Shown one piece after another: positions 32,543-42,083 of a stretch of DNA of 64,000 bases; positions within the stretch are counted from its first letter, which is position 1; every line of letters begins with the position of its first letter. The stretch comes from UBA7805 sp036146215 (GTDB taxonomy: Bacteria; Planctomycetota; Planctomycetia; Pirellulales; UBA7805): the NCBI GenBank assembly GCA_036146215.1, contig JAYYJN010000079.1, positions 1 to 64,000 on the forward strand, in the 5' to 3' direction. Below the pieces are notes generated by a model. That model saw nothing but the letters and a program-made list of their open reading frames with translations. It searched no databases and was not told where the DNA came from. A program made the translations under genes and the position numbers.

Positions 32543-34822
32543 ATGTCTCGCTTCCGCTGTGTACCACGCGTTTTCGCAAAATATAACTCACTGCTGTATG
32601 CATTCTGTTTTTTTGGCCTGCTATTTGGGACAGCAGGCGATACCGGCGCAAGCGATCCTTTAGATTGGCCGAACTGGCGGGGTCCGCGACAAGATAGAAA
32701 ATCAATTGAAACCAGCATACCTACTCGGTGGAATCCCAAGGGAGGTGCCGAAAGCAATCTACTCTGGAAGCGAGACGACTTGGGAAGCATTTCCACACCG
32801 GTGGTGCTAAACGACAAGCTCTATACGATCGTTCGAAGCGAGCCGGGCACATCGCGCGAGGGAGAAAAAGTTGTGTGTGTCGATGCGGCGACCGGAGAAA
32901 CAATTTGGGAGAATAAATTCAATGTTTATCTCTCGGACGTTCCTGACACGAGAGTCGGTTGGTCGAGTTGCGTTGCCGACCCAGATACAGGCCATATTTA
33001 CGCACTCGGCGTGTGTGGCATGTTTCAATGTCTTGACGGAGAGTCAGGAGAAACGCTCTGGTCTCACTCACTCCACGAAGAGTACGGTCTTTTAAGCACA
33101 TATGGTGGTCGCACCAACGTTCCAGTTCTATTTGACGATCTTGTCATTATAAGTGCTATTGTGATTGGCTGGGGAGACATGGCAAAACCGGCGCATCGTT
33201 TCCTTGCATTCGATAAAAATACAGGCGAACTGATTTGGTTTAACGGCACTCGATTGCTGCCCTACGATACGACCTACAGCACACCTAGTATTTCAATGCT
33301 CGGGGGTCAGGCCGCACTTATTTTTGGCTCGGGCGATGGCGCGGTCTGGGCACTGCAACCGCGAACAGGTAAGCCGATTTGGAAATATCAATTTTCCCGC
33401 CGCGGATTGAATGTGTCTCCGTTGGTGATCGACGAGAAAGTCTATGCGGCACATGGTGAAGAGAATATTGACGACACGACAATGGGAGGGCTGATCTGCA
33501 TTGATCCGGCACGAGATGGTCCAGAGGGACCTGCCGGGGAAATCGATCTAACGGGGACGGGGGAAGTTTGGCGAGTAAAGGAAGTTATGATCGGTAAGAG
33601 TTCCCCTCTTTTGATTGATGGAACATTGGTAGTAGTGGATGATCGCGCGACCTTGATGGGTTTTGATGCAACCACGGGTGAGCGAAAATTCAGAAAAAAA
33701 CTCGGTACGGTAATGCGGTCTACACCTCTGTATGCTGACGGTAAGCTTTATCTTTGCACGGCAAACGGTCGCTGGTACACGCTTAAAATAGACGGTGACC
33801 GAGTAAAAACGCTCTACAAAATGCGACTACCTGCAGGAGAGGGAAGTTACGGATCCCCGATTGTTTCGCATGGGCGTCTTTACATCCCGACCACGGAAAA
33901 CCTCTATTGCGTGGCTGGCCAAACCAACACAACGACGTCTGTTTCAGAGTCTCCGGAGGCTATCGAAGAAGCGGCCCCCGTCGATAGTGACGCCACTCAT
34001 TTGCAGATCGTACCGGCAGATTCTTTGATCCGTCCAGGAGAAAAAATCAATTTCCGTGCCCGATTATTCGATGAACGAGGCAGATTTTTGAAGGAGGTTC
34101 CTGCCGATTTTACCGTGGAGGGGCCCGGAACAATTGACGCCGATGGTGTCTATGTTGCTGCGGATACAAGTGCGCATCAGGCAGGTGTCGTTCACGGTAA
34201 AGTGGGTTCGCTGACCGGGACAGCACGTATCCGCTTGGTTCCCGATTTACCCTGGGTATTTGATTTCAATGACGAAGCAGTTCCAATCACTTGGGTAGGT
34301 GCACGTTACCGCCATCAGGCCCGTAATCTGGATGGTGAGCAGACGATGGTTAAGGTTTCCACCATTCCCAAGGGGGCACGGTCTCGGGCATGGATGGGGC
34401 ATCCCGACATGCACGACTATACGGTCGAGGCCGATGTGCGTGGGGATGTGAAAGATAATAAAATGCCCGATATCGGCCTGATCGCACAGCGTTACACGCT
34501 TGATCTGATGGGTGCGTATCAGAAGTTACAGATTCGATCTTGGGTGCCTGTGATGAGAATGGCCAAAAGCGTTGATTTTTCCTGGAGTCCTGATGTCTGG
34601 TATCGTATGAAGTTCTCTGTGACGACTGAGGAACACGATGGACAGATGCGTGCATTGCTTCGGGGTAAGGTCTGGCCACGCGACCAAGAAGAACCGACCG
34701 CCTGGACGATTGAGGCGATCGACGAATCACCCAATCTGAATGGAAGTCCAGGACTATATGGTAACGCAAAAGATGCGGAACTATATCTGGACAATATTCG
34801 AGTTTACCCGAATGATTCATAG
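32543..34822 (+). CDS. Exported PQQ-like beta-propeller protein with C-terminal laminin-like domain
   Basis: A 759-residue exported protein starting at ATG 32543 (a TTG at 32537 is the alternative). After a signal peptide (LLYAFCFFGLLFGTAGDTGA) comes the typical DPLDWPNWRGPRQDRKS opening and an outer-membrane-assembly/PQQ-dehydrogenase-type propeller (about 35-455) with blade repeats such as GETIWENKF, GETLWSHSL, GKPIWKYQF. No clear quinone-binding residues identify it as an oxidoreductase, so a scaffold or sugar-binding role is just as possible. From about 488 an Ig-like segment (IVPADSLIRPGEKINFRARL) and a concanavalin-like domain (about 570-755, DFNDEAVPITWVG to AELYLDNIRVYPN) follow. Paired with the next gene. 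Confidence 0.88.
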   Translation: MSRFRCVPRVFAKYNSLLYAFCFFGLLFGTAGDTGASDPLDWPNWRGPRQDRKSIETSIPTRWNPKGGAESNLLWKRDDLGSISTPVVLNDKLYTIVRSEPGTSREGEKVVCVDAATGETIWENKFNVYLSDVPDTRVGWSSCVADPDTGHIYALGVCGMFQCLDGESGETLWSHSLHEEYGLLSTYGGRTNVPVLFDDLVIISAIVIGWGDMAKPAHRFLAFDKNTGELIWFNGTRLLPYDTTYSTPSISMLGGQAALIFGSGDGAVWALQPRTGKPIWKYQFSRRGLNVSPLVIDEKVYAAHGEENIDDTTMGGLICIDPARDGPEGPAGEIDLTGTGEVWRVKEVMIGKSSPLLIDGTLVVVDDRATLMGFDATTGERKFRKKLGTVMRSTPLYADGKLYLCTANGRWYTLKIDGDRVKTLYKMRLPAGEGSYGSPIVSHGRLYIPTTENLYCVAGQTNTTTSVSESPEAIEEAAPVDSDATHLQIVPADSLIRPGEKINFRARLFDERGRFLKEVPADFTVEGPGTIDADGVYVAADTSAHQAGVVHGKVGSLTGTARIRLVPDLPWVFDFNDEAVPITWVGARYRHQARNLDGEQTMVKVSTIPKGARSRAWMGHPDMHDYTVEADVRGDVKDNKMPDIGLIAQRYTLDLMGAYQKLQIRSWVPVMRMAKSVDFSWSPDVWYRMKFSVTTEEHDGQMRALLRGKVWPRDQEEPTAWTIEAIDESPNLNGSPGLYGNAKDAELYLDNIRVYPNDS

Positions 34823-34897
34823 AGGAGTCAGGCGGCTAGAAGAGAGAACACATCGTTAGTTATCTGTGATTGATTACCGAGAGGATAATACAGTTCG

Positions 34898-36898
34898 ATG
34901 CACGGAAAAAAACAACTGATCGCTTTTGCGTTGGGTTTCATTTGCAGTATGCCTGGTATTGGGTTCACCGAAGAGGAAAAATCTTCGAGTCCTGCCGTGA
35001 CAAAAGAGTGGACCCAATGGGGTGGTGATAGTCAGCGGAACAATACACCGGTGGGTAAAAATATTCCCTTGGACTGGTCACCCGGGGAATTTGTTGGCAA
35101 CCCGGCAGTCTGGCAAGCGGACACGGCCAAAAATATTAAATGGGTCGCCCGGTTGGGCTCTCAGACTTATGGAAATGCGGTTGTGGCTGGCGATAAAGTA
35201 TTCGTGGGAACCAACAACAGTGGGGGTTGGCTGCCCCGGTATCCGGGGAAGGTGGATTTAGGTTGTTTGCTTGCCTTCGATAAGCAGGACGGTTCGTTTC
35301 TCTGGCAGGATTCAAGCGAAAAACTTCGTACAGGTCGCGTGCATGACTGGCCACTGCAGGGGATTTGCTGTGCACCACTCGTCGAGCAGGATCGTCTTTG
35401 GTTTGTGACAAGTCGCGGCGAAGTGAAATGTTTGGACACCGAAGGTTTTTATGACGATCAGGATGACGGTGTGCCCGCGGGATGGGCCAGAATGTTCGAT
35501 ATCACTAAGAAGTCAGATCCAGCGACTGACCCGGTAAAAGGCGCCGTGTCGCAGCTTGACGCTGGAGAAATCCCCGAGGTCATTCGGGATGGTTTTGTGA
35601 AGGCAGGCTCACCCCTTCCGGAAAAGGTTCGGGTCACAACCGAAACAGTGGGAAAAAAATGGTCTCTCGTGCCCCTGGCACTGGTAGATGGAGAGGGAGA
35701 TCGCTTCGAAGTCCGGCTTATAGGCCCCAAGTTGAGTGGCTTCAAACAAATTACGACTTCCGATAAACAGGAGTCGGATGTTGTCTGGGTCTATGACATG
35801 ATGAAAGGTTTGGGAATTTCTCAGCACAATATGTGCAGTTGTTCTGTAACGTCGGCTGGCGATCTTTTATTTGTGAATACCTCTAATGGCGTCGATGAAT
35901 CGCATATTCTGCTCCCTTCGCCCGATGCGCCGAGTTTTCTTGCGATGGATAAAAATTCAGGCGAAGTTCTCTGGACCGACAATTCTCCAGGAATCAATAT
36001 TTTGCACGGTCAGTGGTCTTCCCCTGCCTATGCTGTATTGGGTGGGGTTGCTCAGGTTATTTTTGCGGGTGGTGATGGTTGGGTTTATAGCTTTGATCCG
36101 CAGGGTGATGGCAACGGGAATTCTAAATTGCTCTGGAAATTCGATGCCAATCCCAAGGAATCAAAATGGGAACTCGGCGGACGGGGAACCCGTAATAATG
36201 TTATTGCGACCCCAGTCATTTATGATGATTTGGTCTACGTTGCGGTCGGGCAGGATCCGGAACATGCCGAAGGCAACGGACATCTCTGGTGCATTGATCC
36301 GACCAAGCGTGGTGATGTGAGTCCTACCTTGGCATATCACGTCGATAATCCGAATGACACGATTCCACATCGACGTTTGCAAGCGGTCGATCCGAAAAAA
36401 GGAGAGGTAGCCCGTGATAATCCCAACTCCGCGGTCGTCTGGCATTATGACAAGCAGGATCAAAATCAGGATGGTGAAATCGATTGGGAAGAAGAGATGC
36501 ATCGGAGTTGTGGCACGGTCGCGATCAAGGATGGCCTGCTCTATATTTCTGACTTCAGCGGACTCTTTCACTGCCTCGATGCCAAAACCGGTAAAGTGCA
36601 TTGGACCCATGATATGTTAGCCGCCGCCTGGGGTTCTCCGTTGATCGTTGATGGCAAAGTCTATATCGGGGATGAAGACGGAGACGTAACCATATTCAAA
36701 CTCTCTCCAGAGAAAGAGATTCTTTCGGTCGATGAATATGGAGATTCAGGTCCGATCAATATGGGCAACTCGGTCTATAGCACGCCAATCGTTGCAGATA
36801 ATGTGCTCTATATCAGCAACAAAACCCACCTCTTTGCCATTGCCGAGCAGTCGGAAGAGGATGTGGACGAGCCGTCGACGGACGAGGGCAGCAATTGA
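34898..36898 (+). CDS. Exported PQQ-like beta-propeller protein with EF-hand-like loop
   Basis: A 666-residue exported propeller, 75 bases after the first. Signal peptide LIAFALGFICSMPGIGF is followed by TKEWTQWGGDSQRNNTP and blade motifs (GSFLWQDSS, GEVLWTDNS, GKVHWTHDM). An insert at 198-300 carries the non-propeller segment. Within the last third, residues 521-532 (DQNQDGEIDWEE) match the EF-hand/dockerin calcium-loop spacing with ligands at positions 1, 3, 5, 7, 9 and 12. So a calcium ion may stabilise the fold. No heme or quinone ligand set is obvious; function unknown. The two genes probably share a transcript. The next gene is convergent with only one base between the stops. Confidence 0.88.
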   Translation: MHGKKQLIAFALGFICSMPGIGFTEEEKSSSPAVTKEWTQWGGDSQRNNTPVGKNIPLDWSPGEFVGNPAVWQADTAKNIKWVARLGSQTYGNAVVAGDKVFVGTNNSGGWLPRYPGKVDLGCLLAFDKQDGSFLWQDSSEKLRTGRVHDWPLQGICCAPLVEQDRLWFVTSRGEVKCLDTEGFYDDQDDGVPAGWARMFDITKKSDPATDPVKGAVSQLDAGEIPEVIRDGFVKAGSPLPEKVRVTTETVGKKWSLVPLALVDGEGDRFEVRLIGPKLSGFKQITTSDKQESDVVWVYDMMKGLGISQHNMCSCSVTSAGDLLFVNTSNGVDESHILLPSPDAPSFLAMDKNSGEVLWTDNSPGINILHGQWSSPAYAVLGGVAQVIFAGGDGWVYSFDPQGDGNGNSKLLWKFDANPKESKWELGGRGTRNNVIATPVIYDDLVYVAVGQDPEHAEGNGHLWCIDPTKRGDVSPTLAYHVDNPNDTIPHRRLQAVDPKKGEVARDNPNSAVVWHYDKQDQNQDGEIDWEEEMHRSCGTVAIKDGLLYISDFSGLFHCLDAKTGKVHWTHDMLAAAWGSPLIVDGKVYIGDEDGDVTIFKLSPEKEILSVDEYGDSGPINMGNSVYSTPIVADNVLYISNKTHLFAIAEQSEEDVDEPSTDEGSN

Positions 36899-36899
36899 T

Positions 36900-37376
36900 C
36901 TAGGAATCGATTTCTGCGATTGCCTGCAGCACCTCCTGATCATGTCCGTCTACCCGAACACGACGCCAGATTTTCGCAAAGCGTCCTTTGGCATCAATCA
37001 GAAAAGTGCTGCGCACGATCCCCATCGTTTTTTTACCGTACATATTCTTTTCACGCCACGCCCCATACTTCTCTGCAACTTTGTGTTCACGGTCGACCAA
37101 TAAAGGAAAATTCAGCTTATACTTCTTGCGGAATTTTTCGTGATCCTCCTGGCTATCCGGGCTAATGCCGACGATCTGCACGCCCAATTTCTTAAATTTC
37201 TGTTTCTGATCCCGAAAGGCACAGGCCTCCTTCGTGCAACCAGGAGTGTCGTCCTTTGGATAAAAATAAATTACGACTGGATTGCCCTTGGACTCACTCA
37301 GTTTCCACTTTGATCCATCATTTGCTTCTAGCGTGAATTGTGGAGCTTTATCGCCCTCTTCCGGCCACTCACCCAT
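36900..37376 (-). CDS. bcp: Thiol peroxidase, bacterioferritin-comigratory protein
   Basis: A 158-residue peroxiredoxin that reduces peroxides using thioredoxin. The active-site block FYPKDDTPGCTKEACAFRD contains the peroxidatic Cys and a second Cys five residues later that can form an intramolecular disulfide, the atypical two-cysteine Bcp arrangement. Flanking blocks GDKAPQFTLEANDGS, LGVQIVGISPDS and FPLLVDREHKVAEKYGAW are standard. Length is typical. It lies alone between the propeller pair and the photolyase operon on the minus strand, 58 bases from the photolyase stop, so it might be read with it; an oxidative/light stress link would fit, but that is only positional. Confidence 0.95.
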   Translation of the reverse strand: MGEWPEEGDKAPQFTLEANDGSKWKLSESKGNPVVIYFYPKDDTPGCTKEACAFRDQKQKFKKLGVQIVGISPDSQEDHEKFRKKYKLNFPLLVDREHKVAEKYGAWREKNMYGKKTMGIVRSTFLIDAKGRFAKIWRRVRVDGHDQEVLQAIAEIDS

Positions 37377-37434
37377 AACAGCGCCTTTCTATTTTATGTT
37401 GCAATTTCGAGCCAAGACAATTGTGTATTGTTTT

Positions 37435-38892
37435 TCACCCACCCCATTTTTCAAGATACCTGGTGGTACGATACTTCCTCGCAGTGTTTTCGGAACTCAT
37501 GTAACGTATTTTTCCGAAGATCGGACGCTCCGGTCCCCAGGCTCGGTCGTATCGGCCAAGGACCCAGAAAATCCCGCTATAAGAATTAGGGTCCCGCCCA
37601 TCGACCGCATATTTGTTGTTTAAATGAATCATCGTCTTCAGTGCCTCTTGCGGACTTGCAGACCATTCCAGAATCTTCTTACCCCACAACATTCGAAGAT
37701 AATTGTGGACCTTACCTGACTGGGCCAATTGCCTCTGTGCGGCGTTCCATAGCGGATCGTGGGTTTCGGCTGCATCGAACGAGTCTTGATCATAAAGATA
37801 TGCTCTCGGATCATTTGCATGTTGTTGCAAAGTTTTTTTCGCCCAGTCGGGCAATGAGCTGTACCGTTCATAATCATTTCGATGAAAACACATATTAAAA
37901 CCTAATTCACGCCAAGTGATGAGCTGATCGAGAATCGCTTCTGTGTTTTCATCCACTCCCCACCATCCATCTCGAGACCCGGTCGTCGAGTCAGATAAAT
38001 TATCCACGCCCCACGAGGCCCGCTGCATGAGCCGATCAAAAATCAAGTGACTGCTGATGTGCCCAAAGTGTAGATAGGGTGAGAGGCCGCTGGATCCATC
38101 CTCCTCAGGAAGGTTTCGCATCGAGGCATACGCATCCAATCGTTGGTCAATAAATCTCTTCAAACATTCCTCCGCGGCATGCGAGCCACCCGGAATTGTG
38201 ACCGGCTGGACAGAGTGATCGATCGGAAAATTTTTGAGAGAGATTTTTGAAGGGGGGCGGGTGAGTTCCGGCCACCGCTCGCAGATTGAATCATCGAGCG
38301 TCACAGATCCGACGGTTTCTGACGACGGCATGGGATCGGCATCAGGTAAGACGTTCAGATGCGGCCGCAGATTTTTTTGGAGAAATCGCCGAAAATCATA
38401 TGCCCGAGCGAAACACTTTTCCGTTCCAGCCATCGGAAAAATTCCATTGGAGTCGATCAACTCACACTTTTTCGGCAGTCGTTTCGTGACACGCCGCAAC
38501 ATCCGAGCTAGAAAAAACGCCGGATAGTCGTCTGTCACGACCACTGCGGCGTGGCTTGCCAGCGCATCGATCAGCCCATCTCCCGCACCTCGCGACGGTT
38601 CCAGATAGGCCCGATATTCAATTCCTTTTTTACGGCACTTGCGATCGTTTTCGAGCATCCCATCAATAATGAATCGATGGAACCGATCCGATGCCCAAGG
38701 ATAGTCACAGCTCAGTGACTCTACGATAAGTAACGGTTTTCGCAACTCGCGCGACCAATCGAGTGCCCGTTGAAGGCCGAAATTCCAATTGACTCGACGA
38801 TGCGCAACCATCCAATAGAGAATATAGTCTCCATTTGGATCAACGGCTTGGGCATTGCCGCAGCGAATGCGATCTTGCGGAAAATCACGCAC
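37435..38892 (-). CDS. Class II-type deoxyribodipyrimidine photolyase
   Basis: A 485-residue flavoprotein that splits UV-induced cyclobutane pyrimidine dimers in DNA using blue light. The class II layout is visible: GDYILYWMVAHRRVNWNFG near the start, then the VTDDYPAFFLARMLRRV alpha/beta-domain strand, and a helical FAD-binding part with SGLSPYLHFGHISSHLIFD and RMLWGKKILEWSASPQEALK. The YNDYE-type helix FHRNDYERYSSLPDWAKKTL and the ending NKYAVDGRDPNSYSGIFWVLGRYDR are family features. It is the last gene of the minus-strand operon that starts with the MerR-type regulator; 31 bases separate it from the methyltransferase upstream. A repair role is well supported by family; cobalamin or light control is inferred from the operon. 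Confidence 0.9.
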   Translation of the reverse strand: MRDFPQDRIRCGNAQAVDPNGDYILYWMVAHRRVNWNFGLQRALDWSRELRKPLLIVESLSCDYPWASDRFHRFIIDGMLENDRKCRKKGIEYRAYLEPSRGAGDGLIDALASHAAVVVTDDYPAFFLARMLRRVTKRLPKKCELIDSNGIFPMAGTEKCFARAYDFRRFLQKNLRPHLNVLPDADPMPSSETVGSVTLDDSICERWPELTRPPSKISLKNFPIDHSVQPVTIPGGSHAAEECLKRFIDQRLDAYASMRNLPEEDGSSGLSPYLHFGHISSHLIFDRLMQRASWGVDNLSDSTTGSRDGWWGVDENTEAILDQLITWRELGFNMCFHRNDYERYSSLPDWAKKTLQQHANDPRAYLYDQDSFDAAETHDPLWNAAQRQLAQSGKVHNYLRMLWGKKILEWSASPQEALKTMIHLNNKYAVDGRDPNSYSGIFWVLGRYDRAWGPERPIFGKIRYMSSENTARKYRTTRYLEKWGG

Positions 38893-38923
38893 AACTTTGA
38901 TTCCTTGCCGGGGCGAGCGTCAA

Positions 38924-39943
38924 TTACCGAGCGTGCTCCAGAAGGTAGTGACCAACCTTCCAATCTCGCCCGTTTGAAAAACGAAACAATTCAGCACATG
39001 CCATAAAAAACATTCGCCAGCGATGGAACTGTAGTTTCGCCAAATCAGCTGGCAAGTGCTGGTGAAGGACATTGAATACCTGTTGCTTATTCAGGTCTTG
39101 GTGCAAAATCCAGTCTTCACATGTTTTGGCATAGTGATTTCCATCAATGGCCCATTGGCGAGCAACGCGTAGATCATCGCTAAAGTAGGAAAAAATATCT
39201 TCAGACGGCATGATGCCACCTGTGAAAAAGTGTTTTGCCATCCAATCTTTCTCGGAATCGGTTTCGAAGAGATATGCAAATAAACGATGGCAAAAAATAT
39301 GAACAAATAGCTTTCCATCCGATTTCAGCCATCCTGCAACCCGCGCGAGTAATTGATGATAATTGCGCATGTGCTCAAACATCTCAATTGAGATCACGCG
39401 ATCAAACCGCTCTTCAATGTTAAAGTCCGTCAGGTTTTTGGTCAGCACGGTGATCTGCTGGATTCCGCTCTTACGAGCTTGCGCGTCAATGTATTCTTTC
39501 TGACTCGCAGAATTAGATACGGCGACGATACGAGTCCCCGGAAATCGCTCCGCAATCCAGAGACTCAATGAGCCCCATCCGCATCCCAGTTCCAAAATCG
39601 ACATCCCGTCACGAATGCCTGCTCGTTGGCACGTCAATTCTAGCATTGCCTCTTCAGCCTCGGCTAAGCATTCATTCCCATTTGGATACAAGCAACAGCT
39701 GTATTTCATTCTGGGGCCGAGAATTAACTTGAACATTTCGGCGGGCATTTCATAATGTTGACGATTCGCATCCTCTGTCTGTACAGCAATCGGATCATTT
39801 TTACGGTTGGCATAGAAAGATCTCTTGTCGCTTTTGCCCGATCCATTTTGCTGCTTGATTCGGTCGCGCAACAAACGACGAATACCATGACGAACAATAA
39901 AATCAGGTATCCAACCACGCTCGGCCAAATCTATACCAATCAC
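38924..39943 (-). CDS. CFA-type SAM methyltransferase
   Basis: A 339-residue relative of cyclopropane-fatty-acid synthases and coclaurine N-methyltransferases. SAM-binding motif ILELGCGWGSLSLWIAERF, then SQKEYIDAQARKSG, RVISIEMFEHMRNYHQLLARV and FVHIFCHR, are clear; the family core also shows GPRMKYSCCLYP. I chose GTG 39943: it overlaps the stop of the upstream gene as GTGA (39943-39940), and AAGGA lies 9 bases before; a GTG at 39970 is the longer alternative. Most N-terminal residues before about 50 are basic. It probably modifies a lipid acyl chain, like its neighbour 40770-42083. Fatty-acid substrate not proven. Confidence 0.88.
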   Translation of the reverse strand: MIGIDLAERGWIPDFIVRHGIRRLLRDRIKQQNGSGKSDKRSFYANRKNDPIAVQTEDANRQHYEMPAEMFKLILGPRMKYSCCLYPNGNECLAEAEEAMLELTCQRAGIRDGMSILELGCGWGSLSLWIAERFPGTRIVAVSNSASQKEYIDAQARKSGIQQITVLTKNLTDFNIEERFDRVISIEMFEHMRNYHQLLARVAGWLKSDGKLFVHIFCHRLFAYLFETDSEKDWMAKHFFTGGIMPSEDIFSYFSDDLRVARQWAIDGNHYAKTCEDWILHQDLNKQQVFNVLHQHLPADLAKLQFHRWRMFFMACAELFRFSNGRDWKVGHYLLEHAR

Positions 39944-40728
39944 TCTACGAAATCCTTTTTGGGCCACCACGGGATGAATGCACTCGTCGTCTTTTGATAC
40001 TTTCGGTAATCGTCGCCCCGGCTCGCAATCGCTTGCGCCTCAGTCGGAGGAATTCCTGTTTTGTAAACCAAGGTGTATAGCAGCAACAGCGGTAAAACAA
40101 TGGCGACCCACCAGTAGGAATTTCCAATTGAAAAAGGTAGCCAGCACCACCAAAGAACCCACTCAAAAAAGTAATTCGGGTGCCGTGTGTAGTACCACAG
40201 CCCGGCTCTACATGTCTTGCCATGGTTTTGCTTGTTTTGCTTGAACTGATTTAATTGAGAGTCAGCAATCGCAACTCCCAAGAAGCCGAACAGCCAGATT
40301 GCAATTCCAAAAATATCGCAGATCCCAAAGTGACCTTTATTCCAGCATGCCACGAGCAGGGGAAGCACGAAGAGCAGGATGGCAACAGCCTGAATTTGAA
40401 AAAAACAAAATAGCCACCGATTCGCCGCTGTCCCCCACTTCTTCCTCAGTGTGGCATAACGACTTTCTTCGGCATGTCCTCGCATACGACGAAAAAGATA
40501 AAATGTGAGGCGAAATGACCAGATACCAATAAGAATAGCGGCAGTGAAACGTCGTGAAAGATCACCCCCTGATGAGATCGCACAAAAAATACCACTCACC
40601 CCGATTCCACTCGCCCAGCCAAGATCGACAATCCCAGCGTTTTTTCGAACCAATTGGATGCACCACAAAAGCACCATGAGGGAGCATGCAAAGATCGTAA
40701 TCAAAATAATTTGTATTGCGGGAGTCAT
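39940..40728 (-). CDS. DUF1295 / steroid 5-alpha-reductase-fold membrane protein
   Basis: A 262-residue integral-membrane protein with about six to seven helices. It starts at ATG 40728 with GGAGG 8 bases before; a codon at 40755 would be longer but lies in no good context. Conserved DUF1295 blocks are IVDLGWASGIGVSGIF, WSFRLTFYLFRRMRGHAEESRYATLRKKWG and the C-terminal GLWYYTRHPNYFFEWVLWWCWL, the region thought to bind NADPH in the 5-alpha-reductase fold. Such proteins reduce double bonds in lipids or are of unknown reductase function. Its operon place between two CFA-type methyltransferases suggests that it acts on the same lipid acyl chain. Confidence 0.92.
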   Translation of the reverse strand: MTPAIQIILITIFACSLMVLLWCIQLVRKNAGIVDLGWASGIGVSGIFCAISSGGDLSRRFTAAILIGIWSFRLTFYLFRRMRGHAEESRYATLRKKWGTAANRWLFCFFQIQAVAILLFVLPLLVACWNKGHFGICDIFGIAIWLFGFLGVAIADSQLNQFKQNKQNHGKTCRAGLWYYTRHPNYFFEWVLWWCWLPFSIGNSYWWVAIVLPLLLLYTLVYKTGIPPTEAQAIASRGDDYRKYQKTTSAFIPWWPKKDFVE

Positions 40729-40769
40729 TTCAGTATCCTCCACACGTCGGCACACAAGGGAACTGGGGG

Positions 40770-42083
40770 TTATGACGAAGTGGAACCGGATGACTTTTCA
40801 AACGCAATGTGTCCGACCTGAATTTTTCCTTCCGCAAAACCTCCCGCGCCGTAGCACAAATAATAGTCCCATAACCTGAGGAACGGTTCCCCAACATCGA
40901 GATTGCGGATAGCAGCGAGGTTTTCATGAAATCGCGCACGCCACTCGGTAAGTGTTCGGAAATAGTCTTGGCTGAAATTAGTCGCATTGACGAACCGGAG
41001 GTCCCCTGCTTCGGTCGCCTGCCGAATTGCTCCCAATGACGGAAGAAATCCCCCGGGAAAAATGAATTGCTGAATAAAATCAGTCGAGCGTCTATATCGT
41101 GAATAATCCGTATCGGGCACCGTGATCGCCTGAATGATGGCTGTTCCCTGTGGCTTAAGCAGTGAAGCACACTTTTCGAAAAAGGTTTTTAAAAAACGGT
41201 GCCCGACTGCCTCGATCATTTCGATCGACACAAGTTTGTCGAAGGTCCCGTCAAGGTCTCGATAATCCTTACAGACAACATTGATTTTTTCTGCCAAATT
41301 TTTTTGCTTAATCTTGTTTTTTACGTAAGAAAATTGCTTTGCGGAAATTGTGGTCGTTGTGACTCGACAACCATAATTTTCAGCGGCGAAAAGTGCAAAG
41401 CCGCCCCATCCGGTGCCTATCTCCACGACGTGATCGTCGGAAGAGAGATGCAACGCCTCAGCAATCACACGATATTTTTGCATCGACGCTTCCCAAAGGC
41501 TACTCTCCGGTCGATCGAAAATACCGCAGGAATATGTCATCGATGAATCAAGAAAGAGGCTGAAAAATTCGTTCCCCAAGTCGTAATGTGCGGCGATATT
41601 TTTTCGACTTCCCTTTTTTGAATTCGGGTGCAATCGAGATGCGATCCAGTAGTACCATTGCTTGATTCGTGCAAGTCCGTGATTAATTTGTCGTAAATAA
41701 CCTTCGTTTTTTGCAAAGAGCCGAATTACGCCAATCAAGTCAGGAGTGGACCAGTCTCCATCAATGAACGCTTCAGAGGCACCGATTGCTCCACCTAATG
41801 CCAAACGTCTATAGCAACGCGGATTGTGAATGATGATTTCCGTCCCGGGACCATTCTGATCACCAAAGACACGGATCGTTTCCGTTTCCCTTATCGTTAG
41901 ATGTCCATGTTGAATTTTGGAAAATTGTGCAAACAATCGGCGTCGAAAAAATGAAGTGCATCTCGATGGGCGGCTATCGTGCGAGACCATTGTCTGTGGC
42001 TGTGATGCAACCATGTCAACGTTGATACCTACACGTTCTGCGCTGTTTTTGGGTGCGGATAAAAGGGGAGCTTTTTTTTCCAT
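40770..42083 (-). CDS. cfa: Cyclopropane-fatty-acyl-phospholipid synthase
   Basis: A 437-residue SAM-dependent enzyme that adds a methylene group across double bonds of membrane phospholipid acyl chains. Signatures: RKNIAAHYDLGNEFFSLFLD, SMTYSCGIF, EIGTGWGGFALFAAENYG, FDKLVSIEMIEAVGHRFLK and QAITVPDTDYSRYRRSTDFIQQFIFPGG. The N-terminal domain (about 25-150) is the accessory lipid-binding part. An ATG at 42083 starts inside the DUF1365 gene (55-base overlap); an ATG at 42014 would remove the overlap and is the main alternative. The family is secure. The three lipid enzymes here could jointly make an unusual fatty acid such as a cyclopropane or furan acid, which is inference. Confidence 0.92.
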   Translation of the reverse strand: MEKKAPLLSAPKNSAERVGINVDMVASQPQTMVSHDSRPSRCTSFFRRRLFAQFSKIQHGHLTIRETETIRVFGDQNGPGTEIIIHNPRCYRRLALGGAIGASEAFIDGDWSTPDLIGVIRLFAKNEGYLRQINHGLARIKQWYYWIASRLHPNSKKGSRKNIAAHYDLGNEFFSLFLDSSMTYSCGIFDRPESSLWEASMQKYRVIAEALHLSSDDHVVEIGTGWGGFALFAAENYGCRVTTTTISAKQFSYVKNKIKQKNLAEKINVVCKDYRDLDGTFDKLVSIEMIEAVGHRFLKTFFEKCASLLKPQGTAIIQAITVPDTDYSRYRRSTDFIQQFIFPGGFLPSLGAIRQATEAGDLRFVNATNFSQDYFRTLTEWRARFHENLAAIRNLDVGEPFLRLWDYYLCYGAGGFAEGKIQVGHIAFEKSSGSTSS

